Shown here one piece after another: positions 1 to 8,080 of a stretch of 12,957 nucleotides of DNA (the stretch's first letter is position 1; each line of letters begins with the position of its first letter). The DNA lies in contig JAHAZA010000087.1 of assembly GCA_018385415.1 (NCBI GenBank), forward strand, positions 1 to 12,957, given 5' to 3'. The stretch is from Treponema sp. (GTDB taxonomy: Bacteria > Spirochaetota > Spirochaetia > Treponematales > Treponemataceae). The notes under the pieces were generated by a model. The model saw only the letters and a list, made by a program, of their open reading frames with translations, had not been told where the DNA came from and made no database searches. The position numbers and the translations under genes were made by a program.

Positions 1-1
1 T

Positions 2-15
2 TCCTATGCTTAGGA
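2..15. repeat. Short perfect inverted repeat at the left window edge
   Basis: TCCTA (2-6) and TAGGA (11-15) are perfect inverted repeats around a 4-base loop. The repeat lies just before a TATAAT box at 16-21, so it may be an operator or the tail of an upstream feature cut off by the window. A 5-bp stem can arise by chance, and its context to the left is missing. Confidence 0.25.
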
Positions 16-21
16 TATAAT
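16..21 (+). promoter_or_regulatory. Candidate -10 box (TATAAT) upstream of the structured element
   Basis: A perfect TATAAT hexamer lies at 16-21. A matching -35 would fall at or beyond the left edge and cannot be seen. A start near base 28 would give a transcript of about 115 nt ending in the T-tract at 138-144. In DNA this AT-rich, a chance TATAAT is quite possible. Confidence 0.25.
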
Positions 22-40
22 ATTAACCTGACAAGTAAAG

Positions 41-144
41 AAAAAAAAAAGACAGGCGGAGCGTGGGTTCGCTCCTTCAAAAAATTCTGCAACGAAGTGA
101 AGCCTTTTTGAAGGACGGTTCCACGCGGGAGCCTGTCTTTTTTT
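41..144. terminator. Long bidirectional intrinsic terminator / structured palindrome
   Basis: An A-tract followed by GACAGGC (51-57) pairs with GCCTGTC plus a T-tract (131-144). Inside it, GCGTGG (61-66) pairs with CCACGC (121-126), then TCCTTCAAAAA (73-83) pairs with TTTTTGAAGGA (105-115), leaving a ~21-nt apical region. The internal loops are asymmetric. An alternative small hairpin, GGAGCG (58-63) with CGCTCC (70-75), competes with the second stem. Read on the minus strand it ends in ten T residues, 26 bases past the stop codon of the phosphatase gene, so it should terminate that operon. It can also terminate plus-strand transcription entering from the left. It is far longer than a usual terminator hairpin and may be a small RNA or a dispersed repeat. 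Confidence 0.8.
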
Positions 145-169
145 ATATTATGTTAAACTTGGTTAATAT

Positions 170-3100
170 TTACATCCTTACCGCTACAAGTGTTAAATCA
201 TCAAGCTGTTCATCTTCACGAAGATTTGTGTAGTATAAATATGAAGATTCTTCACCGATCTCCTGTTGGTTAGTACAGTAATAATCATAGCGGTTAAAGC
301 ATTTTTTAAGATATGCATCAATCTTCTTATCAACACGCACAAGATCATTAGCTGTTACATCAGGATCTTTATAAAATCGGAATACTTTTTCAACTGAACA
401 CAATGCAAGAATGGCATCCTGTACAGTTCCGTCACCTTTAGAGAAGTCAAATTCAAGTCGTTCACCAGGAACAGGGTTATGATACTTTTCAAGAACATAA
501 ACCTGTTTGTTAAGGGCAGCCTCAATAATTGCACTTACACGTTCTGGTTCCATCTGTTCAGAATCAAGACCTACTTTGTGGTTTCCGTGAACATCACCTT
601 CTTTTAATCCTTGCTCTGCACATTTTGTCACGTTAAATTCAGCATCACGGAATTTGCGAGTAGCTTCTTCAATACCGTCAGTATAGAGGAAAAGAATGTC
701 ACCTTTGTTAAGGTGTGTCTTTTCCAATTTAAATCCGCCCTTCATTTCTACCATAAATGTAGGAAGTGGTCCTGCAGCTGGTGTTTCCTGAAGAGTGAGA
801 ACTTTCTGTTTCTTTTCTTTGCTGTCATAAATGTGGACGATATTATCTCCGGCATTACAGAGATATACGTCACCAGTTTTGGTATCAATAAGAGAAAGGA
901 TGATTGTTGCAAATTTTCCCTTAATACCAAGACCTTCAATAAAGTCGTTGATTGTACAAACAAGCTTTGTTAAGTCAGTTCCATTCTGCTTATAATTCCA
1001 GCTTTCAAAATGCTTACGGAACAAAGTTGCAACTACAGTCATCAAAAGAGCTGCAGGAACACCGTGTCCTGAAACGTCACACTTGATTACAACATGCCAT
1101 CTGTCATCAAGCTTTTTATAATCAAAGTAGTCACCTGATACACCAGATGCTCCTTCATAATATCCTACAAATTGAAGAGCAGAATCCTTAATATCTGCTG
1201 TTGTCTGTTTATTTCCCTTTCCATCTATGCTCAATGGAAGGAATGTCTGCTGAACGACTTTTCCATCCATCAAAAGATGCTCATCCTGAGCAGCTTTAAC
1301 AAGACCACGTGTCATTTCATTTACAGAATCTCCAAGCTGCCCGATTTCGTCTTTTGACTTGATAATAATTTCTTTTCCTGCAAGTTTTTCTTTATCTACT
1401 GTTTCACCGATCATCTTCACATGTTTAGAAAGTTTACGAATCGGATTAACAATGATGGATGCGAGAATAATCGCTCCGATTGCACCAATAATAACTGCGA
1501 ACAATGCAATGCCAGCAGCAGTAAAATAAATGATACGTCTTGAAGCATCCAGTTCACTGATCAATGATTTTGTGGAAACAGAAATGAATACAATTGCACG
1601 AACATAAACATCAGAACTACCTGAACGGTAAAGAACAGGACGATAGAAAACATATTCAGTATTGGTACGATTAAGTTTTCCTGAATCATATAACGGATAA
1701 GAAGAACTGTACCTGTTTGAAATTTCATTAAGGTTATCAGTCATGCGGGTTGTAAGTTGAGTTGTAATATCTGCAATTTCGTCACGGCGTGCAACAGAAA
1801 CTGCATCAGTTCTCAAGGCAAGCTTTGCACCTTCAGCATTTAGCTTAGCAATATTAGCACCAATCTCACCTGCTTTTTCAACAGCCTCTTTATTTACTTC
1901 TTTACATGTTTTTGTGATCTGAAGAATATTTTCATCAACAAGTTTTGAAATACCTGGAGTAAAGCGATCAGTATCAATTCCGATTATTTCAGTTCCATCT
2001 TCTCCAGTTATATACTGGTCATTTGTCGCCCATACATAATCAAGTGTAGAATTTTCATAATCATTTTCATTTGATTTATAACCAGTAATGGTAACAAAGT
2101 TTGCTTCTTCCAAAGCAGATGACTGACCTGGAAGATAACTTAATTCAAGTACATTTTCTGTAGGCATATACGCCTTTGTTCCACTTGAAAGACTTTCAAG
2201 CAAAACGTTAACTCGATCTTCAAGCCCTTTTGACAAACTCTGCTCCTGAGTCTGTACCATAATATATCCAAGAGGAAGTGATACTAAAAGAGAAACCATA
2301 AGAACAAGTACAACAGTAAAGAGGATAAGCTTGAACCTGAGTCCACCGCCTTTTTTCTTGAGAGCCTTAACTCTCTGTTTTTTCTGCATTGGCATAATTT
2401 CTCCTTTTACAAGTGCCTGAACTTCAAGATTAACAATATTGAAATCCCTGACAGTTGTGACAATCCCACGGGCTGCAAGAATAATTCCTGCAAGAGCAAA
2501 CAACATGAGAATTGCAAATAATATATAAGCAACCTGAACATTGTATTTTCCAAGTTTTGCATAAACATTCCAGTTAGGAATGTATTCATATTCTTTTTCA
2601 ATTTTTACAGTACCATTTTCTGCAATCGAGAATGCAATGTTAGAACGGTACATTCCACGGTCTGTATGATAAAGTGAAATATAATAGCGACCGCGAGGCA
2701 TTTGATTAGAAAGCTTTACATCGGAAATTCGATTATCTGAAGTTACTTTGAAATCACCGTTTGAATATCTCAAACGAACAGCATGCTCTTTAGACCCTTC
2801 CTGTGTAATATACACGTCAGAAATAATTCCATCATATGTAAATCCAGAACCATCAATTGTTAATGTTGTATTACCGAAAATGTCAGTAGCTTTCTTAACA
2901 GAATTGATGAATGTGAATGGTTCAAATTTATTTAAGTACAATGCAATGTATGCAGGTTCACCTACATTACCTACTTCATCAATTGCACGAACGGCAAAAA
3001 TGTAAACACCATTGCCATAATTGAGAACCTGTGTGTTATTCTTTTTCTGCATTACACGTTTTGCAGGAGATGTAATTTTAGAAGCAAGCTGTTCTTGAGA

Positions 3101-4879
3101 ATATTTTTCATTTAATTGAGAAAGTTTATTTTCTACTTCTTCAGTTGAAACAGACAAAGGATGGCGTTTTGAAACCTGATATTTTTTTTCTAAGCTTTCA
3201 ACTCTTACGAGTTTCCATGAATAACCTGCAATATCTTCAGTTTCCTTTTCATTATCGCTGTCAAACATCCAGTTTAATGTAAAGGAATTTGCAGCAACAA
3301 AACCATAATCGTCCATTAAAGGAGGAATAATTTTCGGAACAGGAGGTGGTGTCAAATCCCGGTAATATGAAATTACAGCAGGCTTTGACCAGTTACCGGC
3401 ATAGTCAAGTACGCAAACTTTTAAGAAATATTCAGCTTCTTCGTCAGCATCCACATTGATCAAAGTATCCTTTGGAAGACGCTGCATAAATTCAGGGGGA
3501 TTTTCATCAGGATCTTTTGTCCATATCCAGGAGTAACCGGCAATACCAGAACTATCCTTTGGCAATACAACACGGTATCTGACTTTCTGATCCTTTGAAT
3601 GTTTTCCTGCTACATAGGACAGCGCATTGATTACAGGTGGTCTTACTGTAGTATCTGATGACAGTCTGTAAATTCTATTATTTGACTGCCAGACAAAACT
3701 TAACTGATTCTGAGAATTAGTTATCATTGGATATGCAAAAATTGAACTTACACCAGAACCAGAAATTTTCGCTTCATTCCAAAGCACCCCTTCTTTTTGT
3801 GAAAAGAATACTGCTTCAGCACCCTGACGAGTATCAAACCATACAAGACTTATTTTATCGTGAAAGTTGAACAGTACAGGACGAGAAGCATTTCCTGCAT
3901 TTGTAATTTTTTCAACCTGGGAATTTATTTTACCAGTATTAAAATCAATTTCAGCAAAATAAATACTTGAATTTTCAGATCTGTATGAAGATCGTTCCCA
4001 GGCTGCATAATATTTTCCATCTTTATAAAGTAATGTTGGTCGCTGGTTGTGATATGTACTGAACAATTCGCCGTCACTTTGTGGCACAGAACTTTGATCA
4101 GTTACAAGTTCTGGATTTGACCAGCTTGCACCATTAGATCTGGAATGTGTTGAATACAATTGATATGAAAGTCGTGAACCAGAGTTTAGCTGAGCCTGAA
4201 AGAAAAGCAGCTCACCTTTTTCGCTTGAAACAAGAACAGGCAAAAATGGATTAGAAAGATTTCGTGTGGGTTCAAAATTAGAAAAGCTTGACCATTGAAC
4301 ACCATCACGGCTTCGTGCACTAAGCATTGTAAACTGTTCATCTTTTCCCAAAGAAGTAAAGAGAATAAATTCACCAGACTTAAGTGCATAAATACGCGGA
4401 GCTACAACAGGGAGTTCAGTTTTCTGAAAATCTGTCTGTTCAAAACTAACTCCACCATCATTTGATGTATAAACAGAAATCATTGTTGGTTCTGCAAGAA
4501 CACTTACAACAACCTTTCCGTTTGCATTCATTGCAGCAGAATACATATCAGGTACTGCACCAGAATATGAGAATGGACCTGCAAAACGTCTTCTGTAACG
4601 CCAGCCATAATCAGTACCTGTTGAATCTGCCATTTTAAATGCCGCAGAAAGATACACTTCTGATTTACCAGAATCAACTTCTTCCCAGAATATGGCGCAT
4701 GAATTGTTATTGCTGATTGCCTGTGGGAAGCGACAGTCACCGGTTGTTATCTGTTCAGGATTTTCCCAATAATATTCTTCAGCATATAATTTTCCTGCTG
4801 ACATAGTTAATACTGCAAGAAATAATGCAAGAGAAAATAGCTTTTTAATAATCCTGATTCTATTCAAAAATCCCACCAA
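170..4879 (-). CDS. Membrane-bound SpoIIE/RsbU-type PP2C serine phosphatase with HAMP domain and large periplasmic sensor region
   Basis: This is a predicted signal-transducing serine/threonine phosphatase of 1569 residues. It has a signal peptide (about 1-33, ending LYA-EE), then an extracytoplasmic region: propeller-like BNR/Asp-box repeats (about 35-410, e.g. SNDGG, SRDG), Fn3-like repeats (about 412-650) and another beta domain (about 652-755). A membrane segment (783-803), a basic cytoplasmic loop and a second membrane segment (851-875) lead to a second periplasmic region (876-1116). After that come a third membrane segment (about 1117-1144), HAMP (about 1144-1198) and PP2C. Metal-binding aspartates are present in SGDYFDY (D1250), DVSGHG (D1268), YTDG (D1401) and DDLTL (D1560/D1561), so it should be active. 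By family knowledge it dephosphorylates a STAS anti-sigma antagonist; none is encoded here. Start is uncertain: coordinates use the outermost TTG, but GTG (4876) or TTG (4867, after GGTGG) are alternatives. It follows the 4907-7915 gene by 27 bases, so co-transcription is likely. Confidence 0.88.
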   Translation of the reverse strand: MVGFLNRIRIIKKLFSLALFLAVLTMSAGKLYAEEYYWENPEQITTGDCRFPQAISNNNSCAIFWEEVDSGKSEVYLSAAFKMADSTGTDYGWRYRRRFAGPFSYSGAVPDMYSAAMNANGKVVVSVLAEPTMISVYTSNDGGVSFEQTDFQKTELPVVAPRIYALKSGEFILFTSLGKDEQFTMLSARSRDGVQWSSFSNFEPTRNLSNPFLPVLVSSEKGELLFFQAQLNSGSRLSYQLYSTHSRSNGASWSNPELVTDQSSVPQSDGELFSTYHNQRPTLLYKDGKYYAAWERSSYRSENSSIYFAEIDFNTGKINSQVEKITNAGNASRPVLFNFHDKISLVWFDTRQGAEAVFFSQKEGVLWNEAKISGSGVSSIFAYPMITNSQNQLSFVWQSNNRIYRLSSDTTVRPPVINALSYVAGKHSKDQKVRYRVVLPKDSSGIAGYSWIWTKDPDENPPEFMQRLPKDTLINVDADEEAEYFLKVCVLDYAGNWSKPAVISYYRDLTPPPVPKIIPPLMDDYGFVAANSFTLNWMFDSDNEKETEDIAGYSWKLVRVESLEKKYQVSKRHPLSVSTEEVENKLSQLNEKYSQEQLASKITSPAKRVMQKKNNTQVLNYGNGVYIFAVRAIDEVGNVGEPAYIALYLNKFEPFTFINSVKKATDIFGNTTLTIDGSGFTYDGIISDVYITQEGSKEHAVRLRYSNGDFKVTSDNRISDVKLSNQMPRGRYYISLYHTDRGMYRSNIAFSIAENGTVKIEKEYEYIPNWNVYAKLGKYNVQVAYILFAILMLFALAGIILAARGIVTTVRDFNIVNLEVQALVKGEIMPMQKKQRVKALKKKGGGLRFKLILFTVVLVLMVSLLVSLPLGYIMVQTQEQSLSKGLEDRVNVLLESLSSGTKAYMPTENVLELSYLPGQSSALEEANFVTITGYKSNENDYENSTLDYVWATNDQYITGEDGTEIIGIDTDRFTPGISKLVDENILQITKTCKEVNKEAVEKAGEIGANIAKLNAEGAKLALRTDAVSVARRDEIADITTQLTTRMTDNLNEISNRYSSSYPLYDSGKLNRTNTEYVFYRPVLYRSGSSDVYVRAIVFISVSTKSLISELDASRRIIYFTAAGIALFAVIIGAIGAIILASIIVNPIRKLSKHVKMIGETVDKEKLAGKEIIIKSKDEIGQLGDSVNEMTRGLVKAAQDEHLLMDGKVVQQTFLPLSIDGKGNKQTTADIKDSALQFVGYYEGASGVSGDYFDYKKLDDRWHVVIKCDVSGHGVPAALLMTVVATLFRKHFESWNYKQNGTDLTKLVCTINDFIEGLGIKGKFATIILSLIDTKTGDVYLCNAGDNIVHIYDSKEKKQKVLTLQETPAAGPLPTFMVEMKGGFKLEKTHLNKGDILFLYTDGIEEATRKFRDAEFNVTKCAEQGLKEGDVHGNHKVGLDSEQMEPERVSAIIEAALNKQVYVLEKYHNPVPGERLEFDFSKGDGTVQDAILALCSVEKVFRFYKDPDVTANDLVRVDKKIDAYLKKCFNRYDYYCTNQQEIGEESSYLYYTNLREDEQLDDLTLVAVRM

Positions 4880-4906
4880 AATTATTTTACTTTACACAAA
4901 AATAAA

Positions 4907-7900
4907 TTACAACAATGCTTTAACTTTTTTTTGCAAATCAAGAACCTTAGCAGAACGTCTGTTATTAGGGGTCTGAAGAAGTTGTTCTACAATTGCATAA
5001 GCACCTACAATATTATTTTTCTGCAGTTCCTTAATTGCCTGCTGATATTTTGCTTCATCTGCAGAAGACAATACTACACTTGCTCTACCACCAAGAGAAA
5101 TCTGAACACGGTCCTTCAACAAAATTGCCTGATCATTATTTCCATTAAGACTGATTGCTTCATCAAGCTTTGTAAGTACATTTCTCAACTTCGCCTGATC
5201 TGATCCAGCCGAATTGAATATTGCAAGAGCTTCTCTATATAATGCCTGAGATTTTACAAGAGATGTATTATCTACAGGTTTTTGGGCAAGGCCAAGATCA
5301 ATTTCTACCTGACCGATAAGCTTCTTTAATCCAGGATAATTTGGATTAATCTGGTAAAGGTCAAGAAGATCTGCATATGCCTGTTGTGCACGGGCAGCTA
5401 CTTTATAGTTTTCTTTAGCAGCATTAACCTTCTGCACAAACATTTGATTAAAGCTGTCTGGATCAATTAGCTGATCAATACGTAATGTTAAAAGAGAAGC
5501 TTCCTGATTCAATGGATAAACAAGCTGCACTTCCTGAAGTTTTTTCTTAGCCTGCTCAAGAAGCTCAACACCTTCAGCTTTCTGTCCTTTCTTAATTTTT
5601 GCAGAACCAGAATCAAAATACTGATGAGCAATACTCAGCATCTGAGACATTTCAGGATACAGAGGAGCTGTAGGAGGAATTACACGACCAGTCTTCATAG
5701 AAAGTGCTGTTTCAACAAGCGCCTGAAGGTTTTTAATTTCTTCATCTTCTTCTGCACCGTTTGTTACTGCCCATCGGCTCTTGGCCTGAGCAAGAAGACT
5801 TTCTGCTTTTTCGAAATTACCATTGTAATATTCTGATTTAGCTTTTGTTTTTAACTGACGAACTTCGGCAACAACAAGTTTATTTTCAGCATCATTAATC
5901 TGCTGTCCTAAAGAAAGAAGTTTTCTATCAGCTTCCTGACGGATTGAATCAGCTTCCTGATGATCAAAAGATTCCTTATATTTTAATGAACTTAATTCAA
6001 TATTTTTGCGTGCTGCAGTGTAATCATTTCTTCTGAATGCAGCTACAGCCTGATCATATCTTAATTCGGCTTCATTTAATGCGCGTTGGCTTAAAAGAAT
6101 TTCCTGTTTACATTTTGCGTTAGTCTGTGTACTTGCAGTTTTAAACGCATTCATTCTATTTACACTGTCAACAACATTCTTCTGTTCCTGTGCAAAAGTT
6201 GATTTATCTGCGGAACTTGAAATACTCTGCAATAATGTATCACGACATAAAATGAGAGTTGCAGCATCAGAAGCAAGCTCCTTATCTGTTTTTGCAATTA
6301 ATTCACTTGCTTCTTTTGGATAATGTCGGCTAAGTAAATCATCTGCTTTTTTGTATTCATCCTGATAATAATTACAGATGTCTGATGCAGCACTTGCAAA
6401 ATATGATGCAGTCTGTTTCCACTGCAATGAGCTTGCATTCATACAGACATCGTAAATTGTTGTATTTACAGTTGAATAATGATTATCAAGTATTGAATAT
6501 TCCAATACTTTATCAGAAGCCTTAGCTTCCTTTGCATATTCAGTATACCATTGAGCCTGCAAAAGTTTCTTTGCAGATTCAGCACAACTATCATACTCTT
6601 TCGAACAGGCAATCATTTGATTTGCATATGAATCCTTTGAACGAATTCCGTCTACAGGATTTTCAGGTTTCGAGATTGTTTTTAAAATTTCATTTACACT
6701 CTGATATTTCCTAACAAGTTCATAGCTCTGGTTTAATGCAGATACAATAGTTCTTGCATACTCTAATGATTTAACATATTCAGGATATGTAAAATCATAC
6801 TTTTTATCAAAATTAACAAGGTTATACATTGAATTGACATTAATACCAAGATTAGAAAAGTTTGTAATACTTGTAAGTGTATTTACAGGAAATTCATTCT
6901 GTCTGATTGTTGCAATATTGGATGAATCGATTGTAATAACTTTACTGTTATTTATAATCGCATACACTTCCGGCTTAACACCTTCAATATAATCTTTAAA
7001 TTGAGCATCCATTGCACCTATAATTCCAGATTTTTCTGTACTGTCCAACCCAAGTGTAAATCTGAAAATAAAAGGAAGATAAGATGCTTCTGTAAGCTCA
7101 GGATCTCTTCTCTGAAGACGATTAAATATATCTCTCAATGAATTAGCTTCGGAATAAACATTATTTCTCAACTTTGCAAGAGCATTCATTTCATTATAAA
7201 AGTTGTTATATGCATTATTTGCTTCACGATAGTTTGCCTGACGAATTGCATTTATAAGTGCATTGTAGCTGTTACGCAGACGATCCTGCATATGTGAATA
7301 TTCACGGCAAAGGGAATTAATTCTATTTACGATCTGTGTAACATTATCAGTAACATTCTTAGGATATTCTTCATAGAATTCCTGACGGTACATGTCAAAT
7401 CCTTTCTGAATACCACTAACGGCCTGATAATATTCACCTTTATCTGCAGCTTGAACTGAACTGTCAACAATTTTTTTGAACTGAGCACGGTAATAAGTAA
7501 ACTGAGCAGCGATTTTAGCCTGTCTGATAAATGAAAGCTGTTCTTCAGTTGGATTTTTTTCTACAGTCTCAAGCTTGGCAATAATTTCAAGTTTTTTCTG
7601 AGCGTTTTCCGGCTCTTTTTCCATTACATCAATAAGCTGGTTTGCCAGTACAAGATATTGCTGTCTTGCCTTCATGATTTTATCTATTCGTTTCTGAACA
7701 AAATCCAGTTCATCAGGATGCTCTGCAAGATAATTGCTTAATTCGATAAGAGCAATTGTATAATCAGTATCAGCAATCATTTCATCAATTTCTTTTAAAG
7801 TTTTAACTGACCCATTTTCTGTAGAGACAGTTTTATCTCGGGATACTGCATTTTGAGCAATAACCACATTAACTGAGAAAAGAAATACTGTCAGAATCAC

Positions 7901-7915
7901 AAAAAACTTTTTAAT
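4907..7915 (-). CDS. Large exported alpha-helical/TPR-like protein, function unknown (ATT start proposed)
   Basis: I do not recognise a characterised family. The protein (997 residues from GTG at 7900, 1002 from ATT at 7915) starts with a hydrophobic signal segment ending VVIAQ and is otherwise almost entirely helical, rich in A, K, E, Q and N. Motifs such as EYYNGNFEKAESLLAQAK and YTAARKNIELS resemble TPR or related helical-hairpin repeats, densest in the C-terminal 400 residues. No catalytic motif or second membrane segment is visible, so a periplasmic scaffold or binding protein is the best guess. I prefer ATT at 7913-7915: it sits 9 bases after AGGGG (7925-7929) and adds the positive n-region IKKFF, while GTG would lack both a ribosome site and basic residues. 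An in-frame TAG (7928-7930) blocks further extension. It is first in an operon with the SpoIIE-type phosphatase, and divergent from the outer-membrane protein gene. Confidence 0.85.
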   Translation of the reverse strand: MKKFFVILTVFLFSVNVVIAQNAVSRDKTVSTENGSVKTLKEIDEMIADTDYTIALIELSNYLAEHPDELDFVQKRIDKIMKARQQYLVLANQLIDVMEKEPENAQKKLEIIAKLETVEKNPTEEQLSFIRQAKIAAQFTYYRAQFKKIVDSSVQAADKGEYYQAVSGIQKGFDMYRQEFYEEYPKNVTDNVTQIVNRINSLCREYSHMQDRLRNSYNALINAIRQANYREANNAYNNFYNEMNALAKLRNNVYSEANSLRDIFNRLQRRDPELTEASYLPFIFRFTLGLDSTEKSGIIGAMDAQFKDYIEGVKPEVYAIINNSKVITIDSSNIATIRQNEFPVNTLTSITNFSNLGINVNSMYNLVNFDKKYDFTYPEYVKSLEYARTIVSALNQSYELVRKYQSVNEILKTISKPENPVDGIRSKDSYANQMIACSKEYDSCAESAKKLLQAQWYTEYAKEAKASDKVLEYSILDNHYSTVNTTIYDVCMNASSLQWKQTASYFASAASDICNYYQDEYKKADDLLSRHYPKEASELIAKTDKELASDAATLILCRDTLLQSISSSADKSTFAQEQKNVVDSVNRMNAFKTASTQTNAKCKQEILLSQRALNEAELRYDQAVAAFRRNDYTAARKNIELSSLKYKESFDHQEADSIRQEADRKLLSLGQQINDAENKLVVAEVRQLKTKAKSEYYNGNFEKAESLLAQAKSRWAVTNGAEEDEEIKNLQALVETALSMKTGRVIPPTAPLYPEMSQMLSIAHQYFDSGSAKIKKGQKAEGVELLEQAKKKLQEVQLVYPLNQEASLLTLRIDQLIDPDSFNQMFVQKVNAAKENYKVAARAQQAYADLLDLYQINPNYPGLKKLIGQVEIDLGLAQKPVDNTSLVKSQALYREALAIFNSAGSDQAKLRNVLTKLDEAISLNGNNDQAILLKDRVQISLGGRASVVLSSADEAKYQQAIKELQKNNIVGAYAIVEQLLQTPNNRRSAKVLDLQKKVKALL

Positions 7916-7924
7916 AAATTGATT

Positions 7925-7929
7925 CCCCT
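7925..7929 (-). promoter_or_regulatory. Ribosome binding site that decides the ATT start
   Basis: On the minus strand AGGGG (7925-7929) is followed after 9 bases by ATT AAA AAG. The nearest conventional start, GTG at 7898-7900, is 24 bases away, too far for normal Shine-Dalgarno use. No ATG or TTG lies in the workable range in frame. Confidence 0.5.
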
Positions 7930-7938
7930 ATCTTATAT

Positions 7939-7985
7939 ATTTTCGGTAAATAAGATTAATGTTATAAGAAAAAAACACCGAAAAT
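7939..7985. repeat. Perfect 9-bp inverted repeat in the divergent promoter region (possible operator)
   Basis: ATTTTCGGT (7939-7947) and ACCGAAAAT (7977-7985) are perfect inverted copies separated by 29 bases. The right arm touches the proposed minus-strand -10 box (7984-7989) and start site, so the pair cannot be simply a transcribed hairpin. It fits a two-site operator or looped repressor site for the 4907-7915 gene. No regulator is known. Confidence 0.35.
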
Positions 7986-7989
7986 TATA
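7984..7989 (-). promoter_or_regulatory. Candidate -10 box for the helical protein / phosphatase operon
   Basis: The minus strand reads a perfect TATAAT here. The -35 position 17 bases upstream (8007-8012) reads AGTTTT, a poor match. A start near 7977 would leave a 5' leader of about 60 nt before the ATT codon. Other AT-rich -10-like words lie closer to the gene. Confidence 0.4.
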
Positions 7990-8013
7990 CATAACGATAA
8001 TGAAATAAAACTA

Positions 8014-8027
8014 TCCAGATAACTGGA
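8014..8027. repeat. Short palindrome upstream of the outer-membrane protein promoter
   Basis: TCCAG (8014-8018) and CTGGA (8023-8027) form an inverted repeat around ATAA, immediately upstream of the candidate -35 box at 8032. Position and symmetry suit an operator, but the arms are only 5 bp. Confidence 0.25.
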
Positions 8028-8031
8028 GATA

Positions 8032-8059
8032 TTAGACTTTTTTATATATATCATATAAA
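8032..8059 (+). promoter_or_regulatory. Candidate sigma-70-type promoter for the UPF0164/PorV-like gene
   Basis: TTAGAC (8032-8037) and TATAAA (8054-8059) are separated by 16 bases, a workable sigma-70 arrangement. Transcription would start near 8066, leaving a leader of only about 15 nt. No Shine-Dalgarno sequence is visible between it and the ATG at 8081. Confidence 0.45.
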
Positions 8060-8080
8060 ATTATATCAGAAAATTAGATT

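Noticed and set aside
41..144. CRISPR repeat or tRNA in the palindrome
   Set aside because: Only one unit, no spacers; no cloverleaf or CCA-like end, and the outer stem with T-tract fits a terminator.
611..973. Plus-strand open frames inside the phosphatase gene (also 1172-1357, 2748-3005)
   Set aside because: Antisense shadows of a gene with a clear protein family signature; no ribosome site or recognisable product.
4880..4906. A promoter or terminator between the helical protein and phosphatase genes
   Set aside because: Only 27 AT-rich bases with no hairpin or clear -35/-10 pair; an operon is simpler.
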